The notes beneath the pieces are model-generated. The model was not told where the DNA came from. It was given only the letters and a program-made list of their open reading frames with translations, and ran no database searches. A stretch of DNA of 64,000 bases from Luteimonas huabeiensis HB2 (GTDB taxonomy: Bacteria > Pseudomonadota > Gammaproteobacteria > Xanthomonadales > Xanthomonadaceae), in NCBI RefSeq assembly GCF_000559025.1, contig NZ_JAAN01000032.1, forward strand, positions 1-64,000. The letters run 5' to 3'. The position numbers were made by a program, and so were the translations under genes. How positions within the stretch are numbered: the first letter of the stretch is position 1; each line of letters opens with the position of its first letter. Shown here piece after piece: positions 1 through 7,630 of this stretch.

Positions 1-48
1 GCGCCGGATGAGGGCCGCTTCCGCGCGCCGAATGTCGATACGGCCTAG
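1..48. repeat. Truncated end of an intergenic repeat element
   Basis: The window opens inside a repeat. It begins with GCGCCGGATGAGGG, which recurs exactly at 6474-6487, and ends with CGAATGTCGATACG followed by GCCTAGG. The second motif is the reverse complement of CGTATCGACATTCG, the left terminus of the related elements at 6367 and 56043. It is read as the right end of the same family, lying just after the soxR stop. Confidence 0.6.
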
Positions 49-494
49 GGCTCGATCAGGCGCGGCCCGGCGCCGTCCTCGCCCAGCCGGTCCTCGGGGT
101 TGCGCAGCGGGCAGACCTTCAGCGACAGGCAGCCGCAGCCGATGCAGCCGTCCAGGTCGTCGCGCAGGTGCAGCAGCCGCTGGATGCGCTCGTCGAGCTC
201 CGCGCGCCAGCGCCGCGACAGCCGCGACCAGTCGGCCACGGTCGGCGTGCGCCCGTCCGGCAACGTTTCCAGGGCGGCGCGGATCTCCGCCAGCGGCACG
301 CCGGCGCGCTGGCCGACCTTGATCACTGCGACCCGGCGCAGCACGTCGCGCGGGTAGCGGCGCTGGTTGCCGGCGGTGCGCAGGCTGCGGATCAGCCCCT
401 TCTTCTCGTAGAAGTGCAGCGCGGACACCGCCACCCCGCTGCGCGCGGCCAGTTCGCCCACCGTGAGTTCCCGCACCGATCGTGCCGGCGCCAT
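45..494 (-). CDS. soxR: SoxR, redox-sensing MerR-family activator
   Basis: A 149-residue MerR-family regulator with the SoxR iron-sulfur signature. Residues 10-80 form the winged helix-turn-helix; a dimerisation helix follows. Cys117, Cys120, Cys122 and Cys128 form the C-x2-C-x-C-x5-C motif that holds the [2Fe-2S] cluster, within two residues of the positions in E. coli SoxR (119, 122, 124, 130). Oxidation of the cluster converts DNA-bound SoxR to an activator. The gene diverges from a flavin reductase and an ABC exporter, a neighbourhood typical of non-enteric SoxR, which responds to redox-cycling drugs such as phenazines instead of controlling soxS. The site at 509-526 lies 15 bp upstream of the start, so autoregulation is likely. 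Confidence 0.95.
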   Translation of the reverse strand: MAPARSVRELTVGELAARSGVAVSALHFYEKKGLIRSLRTAGNQRRYPRDVLRRVAVIKVGQRAGVPLAEIRAALETLPDGRTPTVADWSRLSRRWRAELDERIQRLLHLRDDLDGCIGCGCLSLKVCPLRNPEDRLGEDGAGPRLIEP

Positions 495-504
495 GCCCGC
501 CTCC

Positions 505-535
505 TTGACCTCAACAATTGTCGAGGTTTTAACCT
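505..535 (+). promoter_or_regulatory. SoxR-type promoter (TTGACC, 19-bp spacer, TAACCT)
   Basis: A -35-like TTGACC at 505-510 and a -10-like TAACCT at 530-535 are separated by exactly 19 bp, the over-long spacer typical of MerR/SoxR-activated promoters. The predicted start is near 542, about 24 bases before the flavin reductase ATG at 566. The promoter faces the reductase, not soxR. Confidence 0.7.
509..526. promoter_or_regulatory. SoxR binding site (soxbox)
   Basis: An 18-bp near-perfect palindrome, CCTCAACAATTGTCGAGG, lying in the 19-bp spacer. It keeps the outer CCTC/GAGG arms of the enterobacterial soxbox (CCTCAAGTTAACTTGAGG) and an AT-rich centre. Only the fifth position of the palindrome is asymmetric. 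Confidence 0.8.
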
Positions 536-565
536 GCGCGCCCCTTCACCGCAAGCGCGACGCCC

Positions 566-1141
566 ATGGCCCCGATCCGCCTCGCCCTGCTGCTGGGCAG
601 CAACCGCACGCCCCGCTTCTGCGACACCGTGGCCGCCTGGGTCCTCGACGAGGTGGCGCGGCACGGCGGCTACCAGATGGACGTCCTGGATCCGCGCACG
701 CTCGGCCTGCCCGCCTCGCTGCCGCCGGAGCCCGACCCGCCCACCCTGCGCCTGCGCCGGCGCCTGGCGGCGGCGGACGCCTTCCTCGTGGTCGCGCCGG
801 AATACAACCACGGCTACCCGGCGCCGCTGAAGCAGACCCTCGACGCCGCGCACGCCGAGTGGCAGGCCAAGCCGGCGGCCTTCGTCGGCTATGGCGGGCA
901 TTCCGGCGGGCTGCGCGCCATCGAGCAGCTGCGGCAGGTGTTCTGCGCGCTGCACGCGGTGCCGGTGCACGACAGCCTGCTGTTGCCGGGCGCCGCCGCG
1001 CGCTTCGACGCATCGGGCCGACCGCCCGATGCGCAGGCGTGTGGACGGGCCATGCAGGCGATGCTGGCACAATTGCACTGGTGGGCCGTCGCGCTGCGCC
1101 GGGCGCGCGCGGAACGGCCCTACCGCGCGAACGCGGCGTGA
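566..1141 (+). CDS. NAD(P)H-dependent FMN reductase family protein
   Basis: A 191-residue flavodoxin-fold protein. The N-terminal strand leads to GSNR (residues 11-14), the FMN-phosphate loop; residues 78-93 carry PEYNHGYPAPLKQTLD, the isoalloxazine-binding signature of the family; residues 108-115 carry GYGGHSGG. Such enzymes reduce FMN or quinones with NAD(P)H in the cytosol. It is the first gene downstream of the SoxR-type promoter, so it is probably induced by redox-cycling compounds; this is a role known for flavin and quinone reductases in SoxR regulons. The exact substrate cannot be read from the sequence. Confidence 0.88.
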   Translation: MAPIRLALLLGSNRTPRFCDTVAAWVLDEVARHGGYQMDVLDPRTLGLPASLPPEPDPPTLRLRRRLAAADAFLVVAPEYNHGYPAPLKQTLDAAHAEWQAKPAAFVGYGGHSGGLRAIEQLRQVFCALHAVPVHDSLLLPGAAARFDASGRPPDAQACGRAMQAMLAQLHWWAVALRRARAERPYRANAA

Positions 1142-1218
1142 GCCGCCGACGCCCGCCACCGTCCTTCGCCGACGCGCCGCCCCGCCCCGGGCGGCGCGCC
1201 GCCTTTCCGGAACCGTCC

Positions 1219-3078
1219 ATGCTCCGCTGGTTCGAAACCCGACTCGACCCCTTCCCGCCCGCCCCGCCGGTGCAGCCGCCGCGCGGGCTGCTCTCGTTCT
1301 GCCGCCACTACACCCGCGGCGCGGAGGGCTGGCTGGCGCTGATGGCGGCGCTGGCCGCCGCGGTCGCCGCGGCCGAAGTGGTCATGTACGCCTTCGTCGG
1401 CTCCCTGGTCGACCGGCTGGCCGAGCGCACGCCCGCCGAGTTCCTCGGCACGGAGGGCGGCGCCCTGCTGTGGATGAGCGCGCTGGTGCTGGTGCTGCTG
1501 CCGGCGCTCAACCTGCTGTACTCGCTGGTCATCCACCAGACCCTGCTCGGCAACTACCCGATGCGCATCCGCTGGAACGTGCATCGCTACCTGCTGCGGC
1601 AGTCGATGAGCTATTTCCAGGACGAGTTCGCCGGGCGCATCGCGACCAAGCTGATGCAGACCTCGCTGGCGGTGCGCGAGACGGTGGTCAAGCTGCTCGA
1701 CGTCGGCGTCTACGTCGTGGTCTACCTGGGCGGCGCACTGGCGGTGGCGGCCTCGGCGGACTGGCGGCTGATGCTGCCGTTCGCGGTCTGGCTGCTGGCC
1801 TACGGCGGCATGATGCGCTACTTCGTGCCGCGCCTGAGCCGGGTCGCCACCCAGCAGGCCGACGCGCGCTCGGTCATGACCGGCCGCATCGTCGACAGCT
1901 ACACCAACATCGCCACCGTCAAGCTGTTCTCGCACTCGCAGCGCGAACAGGCCTACGCCCGCGAGGCGATGTCCGGGTTCCTGGACACCGTGCACCGGCA
2001 GATGCGCCTGTCGACCTGGTACACCGCGCTCAACTACGCCCTCAACATGCTGCTGCTGTTCGCGGTGGCGGCGCTGGGCATCTGGCTGTGGATGCAGGGC
2101 GCGGTGACCACCGGCGCGATCGCGGTGGCGATCGCCTTCGTGCTGCGCATCCTCGGCATGTCGCAATGGATCATGTGGGAGATGTCGGCGCTGTTCGAGA
2201 ACATCGGCACCGTGCGCGACGGCATCAACTCGATCTCGCTGGCGCCCACCGTCGACGACGCGCCGGATGCGCAGCCGTTGCCGCAGGTGCGCGGCGACAT
2301 CGTGTTCGACGGCGTCGGCTTCCACTACGGCAAGGGCGGCGGCGTGATCGACCGGCTGGACCTGCACGTGCGCCCGGGCGAGAAGATCGGCGTGGTCGGC
2401 CGCTCCGGCGCCGGCAAGTCCACCCTGGTCAACCTGCTGCTGCGCTTGCACGATTGCGAATCCGGCGCGATCCGCATCGACGGCCGCGACATCGCGCGGG
2501 TGCCCCAGGACGACCTGCGCGCGCAGATCGGCGTGGTCACCCAGGACACCTCGCTGCTGCACCGCTCGGTGCGCGAGAACATCCTCTACGGCCGCCCGGA
2601 CGCGAGCGAGGCGGAGATGATCGAAGCGGCCAGGCAGGCCCGCGCCCACGACTTCATCCTCGGCCTGACCGACGCGCAGGGCCGCCGCGGCTACGACGCC
2701 CACGTCGGCGAGCGCGGGGTGAAGCTGTCCGGCGGCCAGCGCCAGCGCATCGCGATCGCGCGGGTGCTGCTGAAGAACGCGCCGATCCTGGTCCTCGACG
2801 AGGCCACCTCGGCGCTGGATTCCGAAGTGGAGGCGGCGATCCAGGAGAACCTGGCCACGCTGATGGAGGGCAAGACCGTCATCGCCATCGCCCACCGGTT
2901 GTCGACGATCGCGGCGATGGACCGCCTGATCGTGATGGAGCAGGGCCGGATTGTCGAGGAAGGCACCCACGAGACCCTCATCGCCGCGGGCGGCATCTAC
3001 GCGCAGCTCTGGGCGCGGCAGTCCGGCGGCTTCATCGATCCCGGCGAGGCCGCCGCGCGCGCGGCGCCGGCGCCCTGA
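1219..3078 (+). CDS. ABC exporter, fused permease and ATPase
   Basis: A 619-residue half-transporter of the MsbA/ATM1-like exporter class. Six membrane helices occupy about residues 35-330, followed by a nucleotide-binding domain: Walker A GRSGAGKST near 394-402, signature LSGGQ near 503, Walker B ILVLDEATS near 523, and a switch histidine in AIAHRLST. The chosen ATG leaves 77 bp after the flavin reductase; an open frame continues upstream through that gene but is antisense-like in composition. Two copies should form the working homodimer. Following soxR and its reductase on the same strand, it may export redox-active small molecules, as ABC pumps do in other SoxR regulons; this is inference. 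Confidence 0.9.
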   Translation: MLRWFETRLDPFPPAPPVQPPRGLLSFCRHYTRGAEGWLALMAALAAAVAAAEVVMYAFVGSLVDRLAERTPAEFLGTEGGALLWMSALVLVLLPALNLLYSLVIHQTLLGNYPMRIRWNVHRYLLRQSMSYFQDEFAGRIATKLMQTSLAVRETVVKLLDVGVYVVVYLGGALAVAASADWRLMLPFAVWLLAYGGMMRYFVPRLSRVATQQADARSVMTGRIVDSYTNIATVKLFSHSQREQAYAREAMSGFLDTVHRQMRLSTWYTALNYALNMLLLFAVAALGIWLWMQGAVTTGAIAVAIAFVLRILGMSQWIMWEMSALFENIGTVRDGINSISLAPTVDDAPDAQPLPQVRGDIVFDGVGFHYGKGGGVIDRLDLHVRPGEKIGVVGRSGAGKSTLVNLLLRLHDCESGAIRIDGRDIARVPQDDLRAQIGVVTQDTSLLHRSVRENILYGRPDASEAEMIEAARQARAHDFILGLTDAQGRRGYDAHVGERGVKLSGGQRQRIAIARVLLKNAPILVLDEATSALDSEVEAAIQENLATLMEGKTVIAIAHRLSTIAAMDRLIVMEQGRIVEEGTHETLIAAGGIYAQLWARQSGGFIDPGEAAARAAPAP

Positions 3079-3094
3079 GCCGCGGACGACGCGC

Positions 3095-4222
3095 TCAGCC
3101 GCCGCCGCCCTGCTGCCCCAGCGGCTCGGGGCGCGGCGGCGGCGCCAGCACCAGGCCGGTGCCGACGTCGAACTCCGACAGCGGGCTTTCGGCCGGGCAG
3201 GTCTCGTCGGGAAAACCGAACCGCTGGCGCAGTTCCAGCCCGCAGGCGTTAAGCGCGTCGAGATCGGTGTTGGGCGCCTTGCAGCGCACGTCGAAGGCGC
3301 GGGTGAAGGAGTCGCGCCGGCTGACGAAATCCTCGCCGCACTTGCGCATCAGCCGCAGCCGGTCCAGGTCGTCCTGGGCCGGGTTCACGCCGTCCAGGCC
3401 GTACAGCTGCAGTTCCTCGGGCGTGAGCAGGCGCAGGCTGCGGTTGGGCACCGCCATCATCAGGTCCGCGACCGCGACCGCCGCGCCGTTGCGTTCCAGA
3501 TAGCTGCGCACGCGATCGTAGACCGCGCGCAGCTCGGCGTTGAGTTCGGCACGCGTGGTCGCGGTGGAGCTCATGCGGATGATGCGGTGGATGCCCACGC
3601 GGCCGGTGATCAGGCGCGTATCGCCGGCGGTGAGCACGAACACGCAGGCGCTGTGGCAGGAGGAGCCTTCGCGTACCCAGATCGTCCAGCGCGATTCGGC
3701 GATGAAGTCGCCGGCGCGGATCGCCTCCTCCACCTGGCCGCCCACCGAGGCGATGTCGAGCACGCGCTTGCCGATGCCCAGCTCGTCGGCCACCGTCGCC
3801 ACCCGCTGCACCAGCGCGGTGAAGTCCGCGGCGATGCGGCCGTCGTAGCGCAGCCGCATCACCCCGCGTTCGGCGCAAGGCTGCAGCGCGTGCTCGATCG
3901 CGCCGTGGGTCAGGTCGGGCAGCGGCTCGCCATCGCCGCGGGAGAGGTAATCCAGCTCGCAGCTCACGGAGGCGCGTCCGGACTCCAGCGCCAGGTCGGA
4001 CCAGTCGACGCCTGCCGGCTCGGGCGCGGGCGCCGGCGGCGCCGGCGCGGCATCCTCGGGCGGCGCCGGCTCCACCGGCGCGACGCTGAACGCACCGCCG
4101 TCCTCGGGACCGGCCAACGGCACCGTCTCCAGCAACGGCGCCTCCGATGCCGGCTCGGGTCGCGCGCAGGCGGCCAGCAACAGGACGAGGCAGGGCAGGA
4201 CCCGCCAGGACATCACGCGCAT
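3095..4222 (-). CDS. Lipoprotein with ClpP/crotonase-like domain (COG3904-like)
   Basis: A 375-residue predicted lipoprotein. The start at 4222 is preceded by GGAG and gives a short leader ending in the lipobox LAAC, so it is probably acylated and exported. A proline/alanine-rich linker follows, then a domain holding the segment CHSACVFVLTAG and the downstream GIHRI, resembling the serine and histidine region of periplasmic ClpP-like proteins (COG3904). Several cysteines could form disulfides. Function is unknown; a protease role is possible but the catalytic set was not verified. It converges on the ABC exporter gene, leaving 16 bp between the stops. Confidence 0.7.
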   Translation of the reverse strand: MRVMSWRVLPCLVLLLAACARPEPASEAPLLETVPLAGPEDGGAFSVAPVEPAPPEDAAPAPPAPAPEPAGVDWSDLALESGRASVSCELDYLSRGDGEPLPDLTHGAIEHALQPCAERGVMRLRYDGRIAADFTALVQRVATVADELGIGKRVLDIASVGGQVEEAIRAGDFIAESRWTIWVREGSSCHSACVFVLTAGDTRLITGRVGIHRIIRMSSTATTRAELNAELRAVYDRVRSYLERNGAAVAVADLMMAVPNRSLRLLTPEELQLYGLDGVNPAQDDLDRLRLMRKCGEDFVSRRDSFTRAFDVRCKAPNTDLDALNACGLELRQRFGFPDETCPAESPLSEFDVGTGLVLAPPPRPEPLGQQGGGG

Positions 4223-4459
4223 ACGACGGAAAGCTCCGGGTCGGCCGGGCGGCAGGGAACGGCCAGTGTAGTGCCCGCGCCGCGGGACGGGCGAACCCCG
4301 AGTGAATCGTCCGCAGACCGGGCCGCGGGCGCCCCGGCGAGATCTCACGGGCTGCGGCAGCGGGGCCGCCAGGCCCCGGCGCGATGCGCCATGCGATCGA
4401 GATGCAACGCCGCGAGGCGCTCGGCCGGCCGGGCGCGCGGCGGCGGAAAACGCGGCGCC

Positions 4460-4864
4460 CTACAGCAAGCCGGCGAGCACCAGCAGCAGGCCCGCCAGCG
4501 AGGCCAGCCAGACCAGCGAGCGCAGGTAGGGCACGCCGGCGGCATACAGCGGCACGTAGGCCACCCGCGCCCAGAAATAGAGCTGCGCGCCCAGCGCGGT
4601 CTGGTCGTCGCCACGGCCCGTCGCCACCACGGCCAGCGCCGCCGCGGCGAAGAACGGGAAGGTTTCGAGGAAGTTGCGCCGCGCGCGGTCGAGCCGGCCG
4701 GCCAGCGGGCCCAGCGGCGCGGCCTGGCCGTCGCGCGCGCTGGCGTTCCAGCGCAGGCCGCGCTCGCGGGTGGCCGCCGTGGCGGCCACCCATACCTGCA
4801 GCAGGCCCAGCAGCACGGACCAGGCGAGCACGCGGATCTCGACGGGCAGGGATTCGATGGGCAT
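4460..4864 (-). CDS. MAPEG family membrane protein
   Basis: A 134-residue integral membrane protein with four predicted helices. The central RRNFLETFPFFAAAALAVV segment is the signature of the MAPEG superfamily (membrane-associated proteins in eicosanoid and glutathione metabolism), and the C-terminal half keeps the usual YFWARVAYVPLY helix. Bacterial members are often of unknown role; some bind glutathione. The ATG at 4864 gives the normal family length (about 130 residues). It lies 47 bp downstream of the next small membrane gene on the same strand and may be co-transcribed with it. Confidence 0.82.
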   Translation of the reverse strand: MPIESLPVEIRVLAWSVLLGLLQVWVAATAATRERGLRWNASARDGQAAPLGPLAGRLDRARRNFLETFPFFAAAALAVVATGRGDDQTALGAQLYFWARVAYVPLYAAGVPYLRSLVWLASLAGLLLVLAGLL

Positions 4865-4911
4865 GGGCGTCTGCGGTGGTGGCGGGCGGGAAGCGGGATC
4901 GCGCGCCGGCG

Positions 4912-5151
4912 TCAGCCGGCCGGCCGGCGATACAGCGCGGCGTTGACGCAGGCGAAGATGCTGACCACGAACCAGCCGAAGGGCAGCAGCGACAGGGTCA
5001 GCAACCAGGTGACGGCGAAGGCCACGCACGCGCTCACGAACCACAGGATCGCCGACAGCACCCGCCCCTGGAACAGCTGGCCCAGGCCCGGGACGAAGAA
5101 ACTGCAGATCGCGGCGATGACGTTGCCGGTGGAACCCTGCCCTGCGCTCAT
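4912..5151 (-). CDS. Small two-helix membrane protein
   Basis: A 79-residue protein. The start at 5151 is favoured by a strong GAGGGGGGC ribosome-binding stretch 5-12 bases upstream; a longer frame reaches 5223 but lacks such a site. Residues 12-28 carry AAICSFFVPGLGQLFQG, a GLGQ turn motif seen in TM2-like and related small membrane proteins, followed by two long hydrophobic helices. Function unknown. Confidence 0.65.
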   Translation of the reverse strand: MSAGQGSTGNVIAAICSFFVPGLGQLFQGRVLSAILWFVSACVAFAVTWLLTLSLLPFGWFVVSIFACVNAALYRRPAG

Positions 5152-5292
5152 GCCTGCCCCCCTCGAAGTGAATGGGCATAGCATGCCCCGGAACGCGAAA
5201 CGCCGTCGTGAACGGCCGGGCAACGCGCCTGCCCGGCTGGAACGCGTCGCGTCCTCCGGCGTGCGGCCCCGCCTCGCCGGGCATGCCCCCCT

Positions 5293-5799
5293 CTAACCGT
5301 CGTGGTTGTCGATCGACGTCCGGGCGCCGTCGTCCTGGTGGGCCACGCGCGGCAGCAGGCTGACGACGATGAAGGCGACCACGGTGGTGATCGCCGCCAC
5401 CCACTCCTGCCCCATGCCGGCGGCCATGCCGATCGCCGCGGTCATCCAGATGCCCGCCGCCGTGGTCAGGCCTTCGATGCGTTCGCCGCGATCGAGCTTC
5501 AGGATCGCGCCGGCGCCCAGGAACCCGATGCCGGAGACGATGCCCTGCATCACCCGCGTGACCTCGGCGCCGTCGATCCCGTACAGCAGCGGCGCCAGCA
5601 CGAACAGCGCGGAGCCGATCGAGACCAGGATATGGGTCTTGAGCCCGGCGGCGCGCCCCTTCTGCTCGCGTTCCCAGCCGATGATCCCGCCCAGCACCGC
5701 CGCGGTCAGCACCCGCGCCACGATCACGGTCATCTCGCCCGCGCCCGGCAGCGAGAACTCGTCCGCGAGCGCCCGGCCGATCTCGTCGAGCGCGCTCAT
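5293..5799 (-). CDS. MgtC/SapB family membrane protein
   Basis: A 168-residue MgtC/SapB-family protein. The conserved opening VLTAAVLGGIIGWEREQKG, the following GLKTHILVSIGSALF, and SGIGFLGAGAILK with LTTAAGIWMTAAIGMAAGMG are the core family blocks. About four or five membrane helices. MgtC proteins help survival under low magnesium or acid stress and can inhibit the F-type ATPase in some pathogens; many environmental homologues are uncharacterised. The ATG at 5799 has a GGAGGG site and overlaps the stop of a short proline-rich upstream ORF by ATGA, suggesting translational coupling. An alternative in-frame ATG at 5847 would add 16 residues. Confidence 0.88.
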   Translation of the reverse strand: MSALDEIGRALADEFSLPGAGEMTVIVARVLTAAVLGGIIGWEREQKGRAAGLKTHILVSIGSALFVLAPLLYGIDGAEVTRVMQGIVSGIGFLGAGAILKLDRGERIEGLTTAAGIWMTAAIGMAAGMGQEWVAAITTVVAFIVVSLLPRVAHQDDGARTSIDNHDG

Positions 5800-5870
5800 C
5801 GGCCACCGCCCTCCGGGCGGCGCGGCGCGGGCGGCGGGCGCAGGCATTGCGCAGGGGCTGGGTACGCCAT
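5796..5870 (-). CDS. Proline-rich leader peptide ORF upstream of mgtC-family gene
   Basis: A 24-codon ORF that starts with ATG at 5870 and ends with TGA overlapping the mgtC-family ATG (ATGA, 5796-5799). An AGGAGG ribosome-binding sequence lies 4 bases upstream of its ATG, stronger than that of the main gene. The peptide begins MAYPAPAQCLRPPPAP and has seven prolines, including a PPP run at residues 12-14; its last codons contain the ribosome-binding site of the main gene. Salmonella mgtA and mgtCBR mRNAs also carry proline-rich leader ORFs whose translation senses proline-tRNA, EF-P and magnesium. No experimental support here; GC-rich DNA makes proline codons common. Confidence 0.5.
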   Translation of the reverse strand: MAYPAPAQCLRPPPAPRRPEGGGR

Positions 5871-5984
5871 CGGACCTCCTCACGAGACCGGGCGACGTTA
5901 GCCCCGGTGCGGTCGGCGGCGGGTGAGGACCCGCGGCCCTGGCGCGTCGACGCGTCGTGCGGACGGTCGGATGCCGCCCTGGGC

Positions 5985-6305
5985 CTATAACCCGGCGAGG
6001 GCCGGGGCGAGCGCGAGATGCACCGCGACCACGCCGGCTGCCAGCAGCGCCCCGCGCAGCAGGCCGGTGCCATGGATCAGCGCCAGCAGCGCGCCGCCCA
6101 CCGCGACCAGGACCAGGCCGCAGGCGACCGGCGCCCAGCCCAGACTCTCCAGCCCGCGCCAGAGCGCGCCCAGCGCGAGGGTGCCCAGCAGCGCGTAGCC
6201 GAAGCTGCGCCGGCGCGCGCGCACCAGGCTCGCGCCGAGCCGCAGCGGCACGGCGGTCAGCGCCACCAGCAGCGCCAGCCCGACGGGCGAGGAGAGGGTC
6301 GCCAT
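5985..6305 (-). CDS. Small hydrophobic membrane protein, unknown
   Basis: A 106-residue protein beginning at an ATG with GGGAAG upstream. It is almost entirely hydrophobic, with about four predicted helices separated by short Arg-rich loops (for example RARRRS). No family was recognised. It lies between the mgtC-family gene and a repeat element, on the same strand as both membrane genes around it. Confidence 0.55.
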   Translation of the reverse strand: MATLSSPVGLALLVALTAVPLRLGASLVRARRRSFGYALLGTLALGALWRGLESLGWAPVACGLVLVAVGGALLALIHGTGLLRGALLAAGVVAVHLALAPALAGL

Positions 6306-6358
6306 GCGTCTTCCCGGATTCCGAGGCCGATGCGAGTCTAGGGCCTGTCGACGCGGCG

Positions 6359-6568
6359 GCCCAGGGCGTATCGACATTCGACCTGCAGCGTCGAAACCGT
6401 CCCTGCTCCCGCAAGCGGGGTCATGTCGTCCCTTCTCCCGCAAGCGGGCCCATGTCGTCCCTTCTCCCGCGCAGCGCCGGATGAGGGCGCGTTTGCACGC
6501 CTGCGGCGTGCCCCAGCGCACCTCCAGGCGAGGGCCTTTCGCGCGCTGGATGCCGATACAGCCCAGGG
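6359..6568. repeat. Intergenic repeat element, copy 1 (tandem CCCGCAAGCGGG hairpins)
   Basis: The element starts with CGTATCGACATTCG (6367-6380), continues with CTGCAGCGTCGAAACCG, then holds near-30-bp units of the form CCTTCTCCCGCAAGCGGG plus CATGTCGT. Each unit contains the hairpin CCCGCAAGCGGG. The right half ends in a degenerate inverted terminus near 6550-6560. The gap from 6306 to 6629 contains no supported gene; this element fills most of it. Related copies lie at 40013-40222 and 56041-56393. Confidence 0.7.
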
Positions 6569-6629
6569 CCTGTTTCCGACTCCGACTCCGACTCCGGCTC
6601 GGACCGGCCACCGGGCGGCACGGGGGCGC

Positions 6630-6959
6630 TCAGTGCGCGATGGAGCGCGAGAACAGGTTCAGCACCATCACCCCCGCCACGATCAGGGCGATGCCCGCCA
6701 CCGCCGGCGCATCGAGCTTCTGCCCGAAGCCCAGCCAGGCGACCAGCGAGACCAGCACGATGCCCGCGCCGGACCAGACCGCGTAGGCGATGCCGACCGG
6801 GATCGTGCGCAACGTCAGCGACAGGCAATAGAACGCCACCCCGTAGCCCACCACCACGATCAGCGAGGGCCAGAGCCGGCTGAAACCATCGCTGGCCTTG
6901 AGCATCGAGGTCGCGATCACCTCGGCGACGATGGCGACGGCGAGATACAGCCAGTTCAT
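6630..6959 (-). CDS. emrE: EmrE-type small multidrug resistance efflux protein
   Basis: A 109-residue, four-helix SMR transporter. It aligns by eye almost end to end with E. coli Emr[22 protein letters not shown] at the N-terminus with the essential membrane-embedded glutamate (Glu13, EmrE Glu14), [14 protein letters not shown] in helix 3, and a C-terminal NLFSRS close to EmrE. It should work as an antiparallel dimer exchanging protons for quaternary cations and similar drugs at the inner membrane. The start at 6959 gives the exact family length; the longer upstream frame lacks homology. Confidence 0.92.
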   Translation of the reverse strand: MNWLYLAVAIVAEVIATSMLKASDGFSRLWPSLIVVVGYGVAFYCLSLTLRTIPVGIAYAVWSGAGIVLVSLVAWLGFGQKLDAPAVAGIALIVAGVMVLNLFSRSIAH

Positions 6960-7212
6960 GCGCGGGCTCCGACGACGGGGGGCACGCATGGTCGCACATG
7001 CGTCCGCACGCGCGGCCCCGCCTCCAGAGCCGGGAAATGGCCTGCGGCCCGGTGGATCGATGCCACGCCGACGCCGGCCCGGTGCGCGCCCGCCCGCGCG
7101 AAAGGACCATGGCCGCGTCGCTCGACAGAGCGCCCCATGGGCCGCACCTGCGCCCACAACGACGATGCCCGGCCGGAGCCGGGCATCGGGCGAACGCCGG
7201 GCCAGCGCGGGC

Positions 7213-7512
7213 TCAGCGGATCGACGGGTCCAGCCGGCGCAGCGCGTCGCGCATGTCGGCGCTGCCGGTGCGGTCGATCTCCTCGCGGGTATACACGCGA
7301 CCGCCCGCGCTCACGCAGGCATCGCGCTCGCCGCGGCTGCGCGCGTTGCGCGTGGCCACGATCCGCGAACCGGTCTCCTGGATGCAGAAGCGCTCGTTGG
7401 CCGCCGCGCGCTCGGCACGCGACAGGCGCGCCTCTTCCTCCGGCTCGGCTTGCTGCGCGAAAGCGCCGAACGCCAGGCCCATCAAGGCGGTCGCCAGCAG
7501 CAGACGTTTCAT
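7213..7512 (-). CDS. Small secreted protein, unknown
   Basis: A 99-residue protein with a clear signal peptide ([19 protein letters not shown], cleavage after the last Ala) and a charged mature part holding two cysteines that could pair. The ribosome-binding site GGAGGTGAT, 3 bases before the ATG, is near perfect. Similar short proteins with an [14 protein letters not shown] segment are familiar in xanthomonads, but no function is known to me. Confidence 0.7.
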   Translation of the reverse strand: MKRLLLATALMGLAFGAFAQQAEPEEEARLSRAERAAANERFCIQETGSRIVATRNARSRGERDACVSAGGRVYTREEIDRTGSADMRDALRRLDPSIR

Positions 7513-7630
7513 GGATCACCTCCGGGGATATGTGTAGGCTGGACGATAGCGCGCGCACCCCGCGCACGCATGTGCACGCGCCGGCCGCATTTAGCGCGCC
7601 GTCACCTGCGTGCACGGCCGGGAACACGCC

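Noticed and set aside
5800-5984. A magnesium riboswitch (M-box) before the mgtC-family gene
   Set aside because: The conserved M-box core segments could not be found in the leader; the proline-rich ORF is a better explanation.
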